Shown here: piece after piece, positions 53,015-61,433 of the stretch
Layout of the letters: every line of letters begins with the position of its first letter
Position numbering within the stretch: the stretch's first letter is position 1
Assembly (NCBI GenBank): GCA_003021685.1
Contig: PXRO01000008.1
Span: forward strand, 1 to 64,000
From: Halobacteriales archaeon QS_4_62_28
Lineage (GTDB): Archaea > Halobacteriota > Halobacteria > Halobacteriales > Haloarculaceae
DNA: 64,000 nt
Reading direction: 5' to 3'
The notes under the pieces: generated by a model
What the model was told of the DNA's origin: nothing
What the model saw: the letters and a program-made list of their open reading frames with translations, nothing else
Databases searched by the model: none
Position numbers and translations under genes: made by a program

Positions 53015-53800
53015 CTACCGAGACACGTCGACGACGACGGGCAGGTGGTCTGAGGGATAGCGGTGTTCGGTGCGGTCGGTCGGGATGGCGTGGTGGGCAA
53101 CCCGGCACTCGTCGCTGACGAAGACGTGATCGATCTTCCGGTCGGGCAAGAACTCGTGGAAGTCCGTCCGTGTCGTCGCTGGACCGTGGTGGTGGTCGGC
53201 CACGCGCAGTGCCGACTGGAGGCGGTGTTCACCGACAGTGGCCCCGTCGAGACGCTCGTACGCGGGTGATCCGGCGACGCTGTTGAGATCACCTGAAACG
53301 ACCGGGATGTCGTCGTCGAGCAGGTCCCCCAGACGGTCGACGATCAGACCCGCACCGCGACGGCGTGCTTTCTCACCCTCGTGGTCCAGGTGCGTGTTGC
53401 AGACCAGCAGCGGCCGCTCGCTGCCGCCGTCGAGTCGGACCCAGGTCGCGATGCGGGGGTAGCGGGCGTCCCAGCCGACGCTCCCGGCCTCGTCTGGCAT
53501 CTCCGAGAGCCAGAACGTTCCGGTATCGGTGGCCCGGAACCGGTCGGCGCTGAAACCGACCGGCGTGTACTCGCCCTCGCCGTCGGCGACCTGGCGGGAC
53601 TGGCCGACCCATTCGTAGCCATCGAGCGTGTCGGTGATGTACTCGTACTGGTGGGGAAGTGGTTCCTGCAGCCCGATCACGTCCGGGTCGTGGTACCGGA
53701 GCAGCCCCACGAGATGATCGCGGCGGTTCAGCCAGGCGTCGTCACCATCCCCGTCAGTGTCGACGCGAACGTTCAACGACAGTACACGGAGGTCGTCCAT
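53015..53800 (-). CDS. Endonuclease/exonuclease/phosphatase (EEP) family protein
   Basis: Metal-dependent phosphohydrolase of 261 aa. The EEP landmarks are LSLNVRVDTDG (Asn), DVIGLQEPLPHQ (Glu), LVCNTHLDHEGEKARRRGA (His), VVSGDLNS (Asp, Asn), KIDHVFVS and the final YPSDHLPVVVDV (Asp-His). The family includes DNA repair nucleases, sphingomyelinases and inositol phosphatases; length and NTHLDHEGEKAR are typical of the group annotated as endonuclease/phosphatase. Position between nurA and herA hints at nucleic-acid work, only as inference. Confidence 0.88.
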   Translation of the reverse strand: MDDLRVLSLNVRVDTDGDGDDAWLNRRDHLVGLLRYHDPDVIGLQEPLPHQYEYITDTLDGYEWVGQSRQVADGEGEYTPVGFSADRFRATDTGTFWLSEMPDEAGSVGWDARYPRIATWVRLDGGSERPLLVCNTHLDHEGEKARRRGAGLIVDRLGDLLDDDIPVVSGDLNSVAGSPAYERLDGATVGEHRLQSALRVADHHHGPATTRTDFHEFLPDRKIDHVFVSDECRVAHHAIPTDRTEHRYPSDHLPVVVDVSR

Positions 53801-53828
53801 GGGGTATCTCTGGCTGTCGCCGACAGTA

Positions 53829-53908
53829 ATACTGTCGGACGTAACTGTGTAGAGATATTCGGCACCGTGGGGTGGCGAAATCTTCCACGGACGTACGTCC
53901 GACAGTAT
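53829..53908. repeat. 80-bp palindromic element, copy A
   Basis: It has perfect 15-bp inverted ends: atactgtcggacgta at 53829-53843 and tacgtccgacagtat at 53894-53908. An inner inverted pair lies around ggcaccgtggggtggcg. It aligns without gaps to copy B at 58591-58670, about 62 of 80 bases identical. The right end supplies gtataa, the likely TATA box of herA. Confidence 0.8.
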
Positions 53909-53956
53909 AAGCCTTCGGGGGAAAGGGGTTAGTCACGTGAGCCGCATTGGTCGGGT

Positions 53957-55765
53957 ATGTCTGATCTCGGGGATTTCACGGACTTCGACGGCGACGACGG
54001 GGAGACAGCGAGTGAGACGAACGACCAGAACGGGTTCGAAGGCTTAGACGTCGAACCCGCTGGCAGTGATCACGGTGTGGGCGTCCTCTCGGCATCTGAA
54101 GGACTGATGATCTGTGAAGACGAACGCGACACCTGCTTGCGGGCATACGTCACCGTCGGCAACCGCTCGGACGTTCGCATCGGGAAGTACCTGCTCGTTC
54201 CCTACCCCGACACAGCGGGCGGGCGCGCCAGCCAGACCGCGGGCGAACGGCTCTTCTGTCGGATCTCTGCACTGGAGTACGCCCAAGAGTTCCGGGCCGA
54301 CGACGCGACCGAGATTCACGCCCGGCGGGCGATGCGCTCGAACGGCATCGACGAACAGGACTTCAAGTTCATGGCGACGCTGGACCCGGTCGCGGTGCTC
54401 TACGAGGACGGCGGCGAACTCAAGCGGCGGATGACCGACCGGGTGCCAAAGCCCGAAACCGTCGTCCGGCAAGCCACCGACAAGAACGAGATCAAGACCG
54501 GACTGAAGATTCCCGGCGACGGCGTGTTCCTGGGCCACCTCTCGGTCGGTGGTGAGACGGTCCGGACCGCGGCCGAACCGCCGACAATCGACTACCGGCT
54601 GACGGACAACTACGAGGACGGTGACCCGCTCGTCTTTCGCCATACCCTCGTCGCTGGCGGGACCGGATCGGGCAAGACCCACGGCTCGAAGAACGTTCTC
54701 CGGCAGTTCCTCGCCGACGACCGCACCTACCCCATCGAGGGCGATGATCGGTCGGCCTCGCCGTGTCTGGTGATGTTCGACCCGCAGGACGAGTACGCCC
54801 AGATGCACGACGACGGGGAGTTACCCGACGAGTTCACGCGCCGGTGCGAGCGCGAAGACATCGCCTACGGCGGCCACGACGACACTACTGCCTTCGTCCC
54901 GAAAGTCGCCGGTACGAGTTATGCGGCCAGCCACCACCGCGCCGAGCAGGTCGAGTTCACCATTCCCTTCTCGATGGTCCACGATAACCCGTGGCTGATC
55001 GCCGGTAGCCGGCTCAACGACAACCAGTACAGCGCGTTGCACTACCTGCTCGACCAGTTCCGCACGGAGTACGGCGAGTCCGGCACCTACGATCAGTTCA
55101 CGACGTTCCTCGACGACCCCGCGCTCAAGGAGGAACTCGACGAGGCCGGGCGCGTCCACGAGGCCACCTTCGACGCGGTAAAGCGCCGTGCCTACGGCTT
55201 CGGCGGTGTGTTCGACCAGGACGCTCGTCCCATCACGGAGATGGTCAAGCAGTTCGTGCGCGCAGGCGGGATCAGCGTCGTCCCGACCTACCACATCAAC
55301 GACTCCCGGTCGAAGACAGCGGTGGTCCTGGCGCTGGCGTCGATGCTCGTCGACGAGAAGCTCTCGAACAACCCGACCCACGAGCGCATCAAGGAGACGC
55401 CGCTCGTTCTCGGGATGGACGAGGCCCACAACTTCCTCACCGACGCCGACAGCGTCCAGGCCCGGAAAGTGATCGGGAAGTTCACCGAAGCGGCAAAACA
55501 GGGCCGCAAGGAACGACTCGGCCTGTTTCTGATCACGCAGGACCCCCAGGATATCGCCGACTCCGTATTCAAACAGATCAACACGACAGTCGTATTGAAC
55601 CTCGGCGACGAGGACGCCATCTCCGCAGTGAACATTCCCCCGAACCTGGAGTCGAAAGTCCCCTACATGGAGAAAGGTCAGATGGTCGTCTACTCGCCGG
55701 ATAACTCCGAACCCGTCGAAATCCAGGGACTTGCGACGTGTGTGACCAAACACGGCCGGGATTGA
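53957..55765 (+). CDS. herA: HerA-type DNA translocase/helicase ATPase
   Basis: Hexameric DNA-pumping ATPase of 602 aa, partner of NurA in end resection. Disordered acidic N-terminus to about residue 35; a HAS-barrel-like domain (GVLSASEGLMICEDE...VGKYLLVPY) to about 200; then the RecA-like core with Walker A GGTGSGKTH at 234-242, PCLVMFDPQDEY, VVPTYHINDSRSKT, Walker B VLGMDEAHNFL and LFLITQDPQDIADSVF with the sensor and arginine residues. The ATG at 53957 is 46 bases after the TATA-like end of element A. Confidence 0.88.
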   Translation: MSDLGDFTDFDGDDGETASETNDQNGFEGLDVEPAGSDHGVGVLSASEGLMICEDERDTCLRAYVTVGNRSDVRIGKYLLVPYPDTAGGRASQTAGERLFCRISALEYAQEFRADDATEIHARRAMRSNGIDEQDFKFMATLDPVAVLYEDGGELKRRMTDRVPKPETVVRQATDKNEIKTGLKIPGDGVFLGHLSVGGETVRTAAEPPTIDYRLTDNYEDGDPLVFRHTLVAGGTGSGKTHGSKNVLRQFLADDRTYPIEGDDRSASPCLVMFDPQDEYAQMHDDGELPDEFTRRCEREDIAYGGHDDTTAFVPKVAGTSYAASHHRAEQVEFTIPFSMVHDNPWLIAGSRLNDNQYSALHYLLDQFRTEYGESGTYDQFTTFLDDPALKEELDEAGRVHEATFDAVKRRAYGFGGVFDQDARPITEMVKQFVRAGGISVVPTYHINDSRSKTAVVLALASMLVDEKLSNNPTHERIKETPLVLGMDEAHNFLTDADSVQARKVIGKFTEAAKQGRKERLGLFLITQDPQDIADSVFKQINTTVVLNLGDEDAISAVNIPPNLESKVPYMEKGQMVVYSPDNSEPVEIQGLATCVTKHGRD

Positions 55766-55806
55766 ACAGTCGAAGGATATAATCGACATCCATGTGAAAT
55801 CATAAC

Positions 55807-56235
55807 ATGGGCAAGCGAATCCTCGTCCCGGTCGACAGTTCCGAGCAGGCAAAAGAAGCCTGTGAGTTCGTCCGGTCTGAGTTTCCCGAGGCGACGATTG
55901 TCCTCCTGCACGTCATCAACCCGACGGAGGCGGGCTACAGCGCGCAGGCGTCGATTCCATCCTTCTCCGAGGAGTGGTACGAACAGCAGCAGGCGACCGC
56001 AGAACAGTTGTTCGACGAACTCATCGGAGGCCTCGACACCACCGAAACCGGTGTCGAGCGTGTCGTCGAGGTCGGCCGGCCGACGAACGTCATCGTCGAC
56101 TACGCCGACGACCACGACATCGATCAGGTTGTCATGGGCAGCCACGGTCGTTCAGGCGTCTCGCGCATCCTGCTGGGCAGCGTCGCCGAAACCGTCGTCC
56201 GACGGGCGTCCGTGCCGGTGACAGTAGCACGGTGA
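55807..56235 (+). CDS. Universal stress protein (UspA)
   Basis: Single-domain USP of 142 aa. The ATP-binding pattern GSHGRSGVSRILLGSVAETV is intact and the N-terminal ILVPVDSSEQAKEA starts the fold. Leaderless: gatataatc at 55775 is 27 bases before the ATG. Lies close to an HPP-USP fusion at 57105 and a nucleoside phosphorylase, all on the plus strand but with separate promoters. Confidence 0.93.
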   Translation: MGKRILVPVDSSEQAKEACEFVRSEFPEATIVLLHVINPTEAGYSAQASIPSFSEEWYEQQQATAEQLFDELIGGLDTTETGVERVVEVGRPTNVIVDYADDHDIDQVVMGSHGRSGVSRILLGSVAETVVRRASVPVTVAR

Positions 56236-56328
56236 GCGGGTCCAAACAGTATCAGTACGCGTCGCCCCCGCGCTCGCTGTCGCTGCGAACCAGCCCCATT
56301 TTAATCGCCGTCGCTCGTCGGGACCCAC

Positions 56329-57054
56329 ATGGCCAAACAGCCCCACTTGCTCGTCGAGGACGGCGACCTGAACGACATCGCGCTGGTCCCGGGTGACCCC
56401 GGTCGGGTCGACCGGATCGCACGCCAGTGTGAGAACGCCCAGACGGTCGCACAGAACCGGGAGTACACACTCGTCAACGCCAGCTACGAGGGCCGAGACC
56501 TGACGATCTGTTCGACCGGGATCGGCTCGCCGTCGGCGGCCATCGCGCTCGAAGAACTCCACGCGGTCGGCGTCGAGACGGTGCTTCGCGTCGGAACGAC
56601 CGGCGCGCTCCAGTCCGGCATCGAGATCGGTGACATGGTCGTCGCGACCGGCGCGGCGAAAGACGAGGGGACGACCAGGCGCTACGAGGACGAGACGGTG
56701 CCGGCCGTTCCGGACTACGAGGTGCTGACAGCACTGGTCGAGGCCGCCGAGGCACACGACGAGTCGGTCCACGTCGGCCCCATCGCGACGGACGACGCCT
56801 TCTATGCAGAGACCGAGGAGTACGTCGCCGCCTGGGAGGCCGCCGGTCTGCTCGCCGTCGAGATGGAGGCCGCGGCGCTGTTTACGCTTGCGCGGCGCAA
56901 GGGGATGCGTGCCGGTGCGATCTGTACCGTCGACGGGAACCTCGTCGAGGGGACCCAGAAGGGCGAGACCGACGACGGGGAACTGCCGGCGAAGGCGAAA
57001 AACAACGTCGAGCGAGCGATCACGCTCGCACTCGACGGGGCCGCGTCGCTGTGA
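56329..57054 (+). CDS. Nucleoside phosphorylase (uridine phosphorylase-like)
   Basis: Enzyme of 241 aa of the PNP/UDP family splitting nucleosides with phosphate. It contains IALVPGDPGRVDRIA with the phosphate Gly-Asp-Pro, STGIGSPSAAIALEEL, VLRVGTTGALQ with the second phosphate Arg/Thr, and LAVEMEAAALFTLA with the ribose Glu-Met-Glu. These fit uridine phosphorylase best. The ATG at 56329 is about 25 bases after attttaat. With deoC at 25 kb it may serve nucleoside salvage. Confidence 0.9.
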   Translation: MAKQPHLLVEDGDLNDIALVPGDPGRVDRIARQCENAQTVAQNREYTLVNASYEGRDLTICSTGIGSPSAAIALEELHAVGVETVLRVGTTGALQSGIEIGDMVVATGAAKDEGTTRRYEDETVPAVPDYEVLTALVEAAEAHDESVHVGPIATDDAFYAETEEYVAAWEAAGLLAVEMEAAALFTLARRKGMRAGAICTVDGNLVEGTQKGETDDGELPAKAKNNVERAITLALDGAASL

Positions 57055-57104
57055 GACGGCCGCGCTGCCGTTAACCTCATGCCGTTGCCACGGTGACACA
57101 CTGT

Positions 57105-58571
57105 ATGCGCGACCGCTTGCGCCGGGAGTTCCAGGCGCTTGTATATCGATTTCGCCGGTTCGAGCGCTACGAGATCCGGGAGTTCCGTGCCTGGATCGAA
57201 CGGACGACGACGATTGTCCATTTCTCTGTGCTCGTCTTCGTACCGCTGCTGATTGCTTTCGTCACGTACCTGGCAAACTCGCTCGAAGGGCTCTCGTTTC
57301 TACTCTTTCCCCCGCTCGCGTCAGGCGCGTACACGCTGTTTTCCAGCCCCGAGAGTCGGTATGCTTCCCCGTCGCGGTTCGTCGGTGGATTGACCCTCGG
57401 GGCAGCCTGTGGCTGGGTCGGGCTTGCCGCATCGAACGAGTACGTCACCGGGACGGCTGCGTCGATGGAGGTGACCGCGTTCTCGGCCGGACTGAGTGTG
57501 CTGCTTGTCGGACTGGTCACCTGGCTGCTGGACCTCGAAGAGCCGTCCGCATTCTCGACGGCGCTCCTGGGACTGCTGGTGCCGCCGGCACGGCAGCCGG
57601 CCTTTCTCGCGAGTGTCTTCGGTGCGACGCTGATCGTGTCGGGGGTCTTTGCCGTCTGGCGTCGGGAGTTCTACGAGCGGCGCGCGACCGTCCTCTACCA
57701 GTCGGTCAAGGGCGACGACCACGTGCTCGTTCCGATGGTCGGCAAACAGGCCGACGCGACGGCGATGCTGGGGGGCCGGATTGCGAGTGCTCACGACGCC
57801 GGCAAAGTCGTCTTGTTGGACGTCGTTGCAGACGACGCAATCGCACGGGCAGAGCGTACCCTGCTCGACAGTCACGGCGCTGTCGACCTCGCGAGTCCGA
57901 CACCCGAGGCAGGTGGGGAGTTCTGGGACGCCGTCGAGCGATCCGCTATCTCCGATACCGTCGGTGCGCTGGAGACGCGGGCAGGCGAGATAGAGACGAA
58001 GACTGGCGTACCCTGTGAGGTCGTCGTCGCGGTCGAACGCGGCTCTCTCGGCGGGACGATTCTCCAGACGGCAACTGAGGCCAAGTGCGACCTCATTGCG
58101 ACACCGTACGCCCAGCAATACGGCCGTCTCGCGCCCTTTATCCACGACCTGTTTCGCAGCGAGATGGACGTGCTCGTCCACCGGTCGGCAGGCGGCCAGA
58201 CCCGCTGGCACCGGGTGCTCGTTCCGGTCCGGCGTGCCAGCGACGTGGCTCACAGCATGATCGACTTCTCGATGCGCCTCATCAGGGCCGGCGGGCAGAT
58301 CAGCGTCTGTACCTGTCTCGGGCCGACAGGTGATCGGTGGCCTGCCGAATCGATGCTCGCAGACCTGGTCGAACCGTTCGATGCACCCATCGAGACCCGC
58401 GTCTCACGAGACAATATCGTCCCGTTCCTGGCCCAGACTGCGCCGTACTACGATCTCGTGATGATCGGTGCGAGCCGGGACCGGAGCGCCGCCTCACGAC
58501 TGGTCGCACCACCGACGTTCGAGGAGATTCAGGACTTGGGGACCGACGTCGCCATCGTCGACCGTGGTTAG
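57105..58571 (+). CDS. HPP family membrane protein fused to universal stress domains
   Basis: Protein of 488 aa. Residues about 40-190 form the HPP domain with four to five helices (FLLFPPLASGAYTLFSSPES is the HPP phosphate/proline motif; PSRFVGGLTLGAACGW follows). Residues about 200-350 and 355-488 are two USP-like domains (HVLVPMVGKQADATAML; WHRVLVPVRRASDVAHSMI), both lacking the glycine-rich ATP loop. HPP proteins have been tied to nitrite uptake in chloroplasts; in archaea the role is unknown. ATG at 57105 preferred over GTG at 57093. Confidence 0.85.
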   Translation: MRDRLRREFQALVYRFRRFERYEIREFRAWIERTTTIVHFSVLVFVPLLIAFVTYLANSLEGLSFLLFPPLASGAYTLFSSPESRYASPSRFVGGLTLGAACGWVGLAASNEYVTGTAASMEVTAFSAGLSVLLVGLVTWLLDLEEPSAFSTALLGLLVPPARQPAFLASVFGATLIVSGVFAVWRREFYERRATVLYQSVKGDDHVLVPMVGKQADATAMLGGRIASAHDAGKVVLLDVVADDAIARAERTLLDSHGAVDLASPTPEAGGEFWDAVERSAISDTVGALETRAGEIETKTGVPCEVVVAVERGSLGGTILQTATEAKCDLIATPYAQQYGRLAPFIHDLFRSEMDVLVHRSAGGQTRWHRVLVPVRRASDVAHSMIDFSMRLIRAGGQISVCTCLGPTGDRWPAESMLADLVEPFDAPIETRVSRDNIVPFLAQTAPYYDLVMIGASRDRSAASRLVAPPTFEEIQDLGTDVAIVDRG

Positions 58572-58590
58572 GACGCGCTCTGCCCTACTC

Positions 58591-58670
58591 ATCCTGTCGG
58601 ACGTACCTATCTGAGGTTTCTCGCCACCCCGGGGTGGCGAAATGCTTCACGGACTTCCGTCCGACAGTAT
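58591..58670. repeat. 80-bp palindromic element, copy B
   Basis: Left end atcctgtcggacgta (58591-58605) and right end cgtccgacagtat (58658-58670) form inverted ends; the centre is a near-perfect palindrome cgccaccccggggtggcg. Same length and gap-free alignment as copy A. It follows the stop of the HPP-USP gene by 19 bases, so it may also act as a terminator hairpin. Confidence 0.8.
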
Positions 58671-58777
58671 CACTCGCTTCGCTCGCTCCGTGAGGCCGGG
58701 GGCTCCACCGTGAATCACGCTGTCGGATCGACCGCAGGTGCGCAACGCTCTTTGTCACCGGGGCCGGCGATTCGCGT

Positions 58778-59050
58778 ATGCACTGGAGGCTCTTCGCGAC
58801 GCTGTCTGAGGCTGCCGACACTGATCGTGTCCCTGTCGAGGACGCCGACACGGTCGGTGAGGCCCTCGACGCGCTGGTCGCGACCCACCCAGACCTCGAA
58901 GCCGAGATTCTGGACGAGGACGGCTCGCTTCAGGAGCACATCCGCCTGCTCCACGACGGCAGTGACCCGTTCCGGGCCGGTGAGGGACTGTCGACACCGG
59001 TCGAGGACGGCGACGAACTCGCGCTCTTCCCCCCGGTCAGCGGTGGCTAA
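58778..59050 (+). CDS. MoaD/SAMP-like ubiquitin-fold protein
   Basis: Protein of 90 aa with the beta-grasp fold order: WRLFATLSEAADTDRV, EALDALVATHPDLE, VEDGDELALFPPVSGG. The C-terminal Gly-Gly is the activation site used by MoaD in molybdopterin synthesis and by SAMP proteins in protein conjugation and tRNA thiolation. Which of these applies cannot be told; no moaE or moeB-like gene is adjacent. Its end overlaps the GNAT gene by four bases, convergent. Confidence 0.88.
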   Translation: MHWRLFATLSEAADTDRVPVEDADTVGEALDALVATHPDLEAEILDEDGSLQEHIRLLHDGSDPFRAGEGLSTPVEDGDELALFPPVSGG

Positions 59051-59946
59051 TCGCTTGACTCGTCATCGGTGAGGTCCGCGGCCGTGACGAACGTCGGCCA
59101 GTCGCTGGTATCGGCCCGCACGAATGCGGCCTGGGCGACGTGGCGTGGCGTCTCAGGAATGAGGACGCGCGTGCTCTCGACGCCGAGACCGGCGGCGTCG
59201 GCCCGGATCGCGGTGAACAGTGCGGCGGCGGCGTCGGTGTCGTCCCAGGCCCCGATGGCGTACTCGGCGATGGTCGATTCTTCGCTCTCGGTCGTCCGAA
59301 CACGACAGCCCATTCCACAGGTCTCCTCGCGCCCGACGGCGAACACCTGCTGGTCGTCGGCGAGGCGGTGGAGAGCATCGCGGGTCAGTTCCGAGAGCGC
59401 CCACGAGCGGCCGTCGTCGAGCGTCAGACCACCGAGGATCCTGCGTGCGTCGCTGTCCGTCCAGTAGTCCCAGGCCGCTGCAGGGTCGCTTTCGACGGGG
59501 AGATCCGGTTGTCCCGCCCGTGGTGCTGGCTCGGCCCACCGGAAACTGGTGGCCGGTTCGAAGCCAGCAGCCAGTGACTGGCCGAGACCCGCGTCGTTCC
59601 ACGAAAAGACCATGTTGCGCGCGACGGTCCCACCGTGTCTGCCGGCCCACTCGAACAGGTGCTCGACCATACGAAGACCGAGACCCGCCTGGCGATAGTC
59701 GGGGTTGACGCGCATCCCCTGGAGCCACGCCTCGTGGTCCGAACACATGACTGCCTGGCAGAGACCACCGACATCGCCGTCCACGTCGGCGACGACCGTC
59801 CGCTGGTCGGGCCCGTCGCTCTCGACCCAGTCGAGAAACACGTCGGGAACGTAGTCGCGTTCCGCCCGGTCGTCCCAGGTATCGGCGGTGAAGGCGGCGA
59901 CTGCCTCGGAGTCGTCCTCGCGTGCCTGTCGAACGCTCACGTCCAT
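59047..59946 (-). CDS. GNAT-family N-acetyltransferase
   Basis: Protein of 299 aa. The N-terminal half (residues about 1-150) is a GNAT domain with the acetyl-CoA motif LQGMRVNPDYRQAGLGLRMVEHLFEWA; the second half (about 160-290) has a degenerate GNAT-like pattern ending RVLIPETPRHVAQAAF. The substrate is unknown. The frame is open upstream through element C, but the ATG at 59946 (MDVSVRQAREDDSE) is the typical start. Confidence 0.88.
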   Translation of the reverse strand: MDVSVRQAREDDSEAVAAFTADTWDDRAERDYVPDVFLDWVESDGPDQRTVVADVDGDVGGLCQAVMCSDHEAWLQGMRVNPDYRQAGLGLRMVEHLFEWAGRHGGTVARNMVFSWNDAGLGQSLAAGFEPATSFRWAEPAPRAGQPDLPVESDPAAAWDYWTDSDARRILGGLTLDDGRSWALSELTRDALHRLADDQQVFAVGREETCGMGCRVRTTESEESTIAEYAIGAWDDTDAAAALFTAIRADAAGLGVESTRVLIPETPRHVAQAAFVRADTSDWPTFVTAADLTDDESSD

Positions 59947-59990
59947 ACGTACATTGTCGACGGCGAGCGCCTTGAACGTACAGCCGGTAT

Positions 59991-60075
59991 ATACCGGTGG
60001 ACGTACCGTTCGATACATCTCAGCCGTCACGGTCCCCGGGCCGACTGTATCATTGCGCACGTCCACCGGTAGTAT
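59991..60075. repeat. 85-bp palindromic intergenic element, copy C
   Basis: Inverted ends taccggtggacgt (left, from 59992) and acgtccaccggta (right, 60059-60071), 13 bases exact, with outer ata/tat. Its left third matches copy D. It shares the outer pattern atacNgNNggacgta with copies A and B but differs inside. It fills the gap between the GNAT and gatD genes, its last base being in the gatD stop codon. Confidence 0.7.
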
Positions 60076-61334
60076 CAGGTCCAGGGTCGCGACTGGTCCT
60101 GAATCTCGCCGGCCAGCGGTTCCTGCATGGCGTCGTCGACGCCCTCGGTGTTTGCCAGTGCCCACATCAGTTTCACTTTCGCAGTGCCGGGGAGCATGTC
60201 CTCGCCCTCCACAACGCCCGCATCGAGGAGATCACGGCCGGTGTCGTAGACGCGGTCACAGACGCGGCCCTCGAGACACTGACTGGTCATGACCACCGTC
60301 GTTCCGTCGTCGATCAGAGACTCGATGGTCTCGATCCAGGCGGTGTTGACGTGGCCGAGACCGGTTCCCTCGATGACGATGCCGCGCGCGTCCTCACAGG
60401 CCGCCAGTCGTTCGGGTTCGGTGCCGGGCGTGAACGTCACGAGTTCCACGTCGGTCGCCAGGTCCTCATGCAGTGCCAGCTCGGCACTGCCCCGCTCGGC
60501 GTACGCCCGGCGGAAACGGACCCCGTCCTCGCCTCCGCTGATCGCGTCGTAGTCGACCGCACCCAGTGGCTTTGCCCCGACTGTCTCGAAAGCGTCGCGC
60601 CGCGAGGTGTGGTTCTTCCGGGCGCGGGTGCCTCGATGGAGTGCACACCGGTCGTCGGACCCGGTCGCGTGCATGCAGATCATGACCTCGGCGGCGTCGC
60701 TCATCGCCGCTTCGACGGCACAGACCGCGTTCATCACGTTGTCCGAGGACGGCCGGTCGGCCGAGCGTTGGCTCCCGGTGAAGACGATGGGGACCGGGGT
60801 GTCGAGCATGAATGCCATCGCACTCGCGGTAAACTGCATCGTGTCGGTGCCGTGCATGACGACGACGCCGTCCGCACCGGCCTCGATTTCTTCGTGGATC
60901 GCCCGCGCGAGGTCCTGCCAGACCGCGGGGGTCATGTTCTCCGAGAGGATGTTGGCGACGACGCGACCACGGTAATTGGCCATGCCGGCGAGGTCGGGCA
61001 CGGCCCGGAGCACGTCTTCAGCGTCGAACTGTGCCGTGACTGCGCCGGTACGGTAATCGACCGTCGAGGCGATGGTGCCACCGGTCGAGATTAGCGACAC
61101 CGTCGGGAGATCCTCGTCGAACTCGACGGTCGACGTACCGTCTTCGTCCTGAGCGCTCTCGACATCGTACACGTCCGATTCGAGGATCTCGACCGTTGCG
61201 TCCTCGCGGTCGACGCCGACGTTGTACCCGCCATCGAGTTTGACGACGAGATGGTCGGGCGTACTGGAGGGGAGCAACACACCCTCGTAGTCCTGGTCAC
61301 CGCGGTCCACGTAGATCCGGTCGCCTGCGTTCAT
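60075..61334 (-). CDS. gatD: Glutamyl-tRNA(Gln) amidotransferase subunit D
   Basis: Asparaginase-like subunit of the archaeal GatDE complex, 419 aa, releasing ammonia from an amide donor so that Glu-tRNA(Gln) is converted to Gln-tRNA(Gln). The N-terminal GatD domain (GDRIYVDRGDQDYEGVLLP, VVKLDGGYNVGV) is followed by asparaginase motifs STGGTIAS and VVMHGTDTMQFT with catalytic Thr, Thr, Asp and Lys. The frame is open to 61946; the ATG at 61334 is the family start. gatE is not in this window. Confidence 0.94.
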   Translation of the reverse strand: MNAGDRIYVDRGDQDYEGVLLPSSTPDHLVVKLDGGYNVGVDREDATVEILESDVYDVESAQDEDGTSTVEFDEDLPTVSLISTGGTIASTVDYRTGAVTAQFDAEDVLRAVPDLAGMANYRGRVVANILSENMTPAVWQDLARAIHEEIEAGADGVVVMHGTDTMQFTASAMAFMLDTPVPIVFTGSQRSADRPSSDNVMNAVCAVEAAMSDAAEVMICMHATGSDDRCALHRGTRARKNHTSRRDAFETVGAKPLGAVDYDAISGGEDGVRFRRAYAERGSAELALHEDLATDVELVTFTPGTEPERLAACEDARGIVIEGTGLGHVNTAWIETIESLIDDGTTVVMTSQCLEGRVCDRVYDTGRDLLDAGVVEGEDMLPGTAKVKLMWALANTEGVDDAMQEPLAGEIQDQSRPWT

Positions 61335-61433
61335 ACCCGGTCGTTCCGAGCGACCGGACGTAAATGCACCTTTTCTGGGTTCGCTCCCGTCGCCGTGAAA
61401 AGGCCCATACCGCTGGCGCGCCCACTGTCCGGT

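Noticed and set aside
51323-55765. nurA-herA as one operon
   Set aside because: Two minus-strand genes and a palindromic element lie between them, and each has its own promoter; they are a functional pair but not one transcript.
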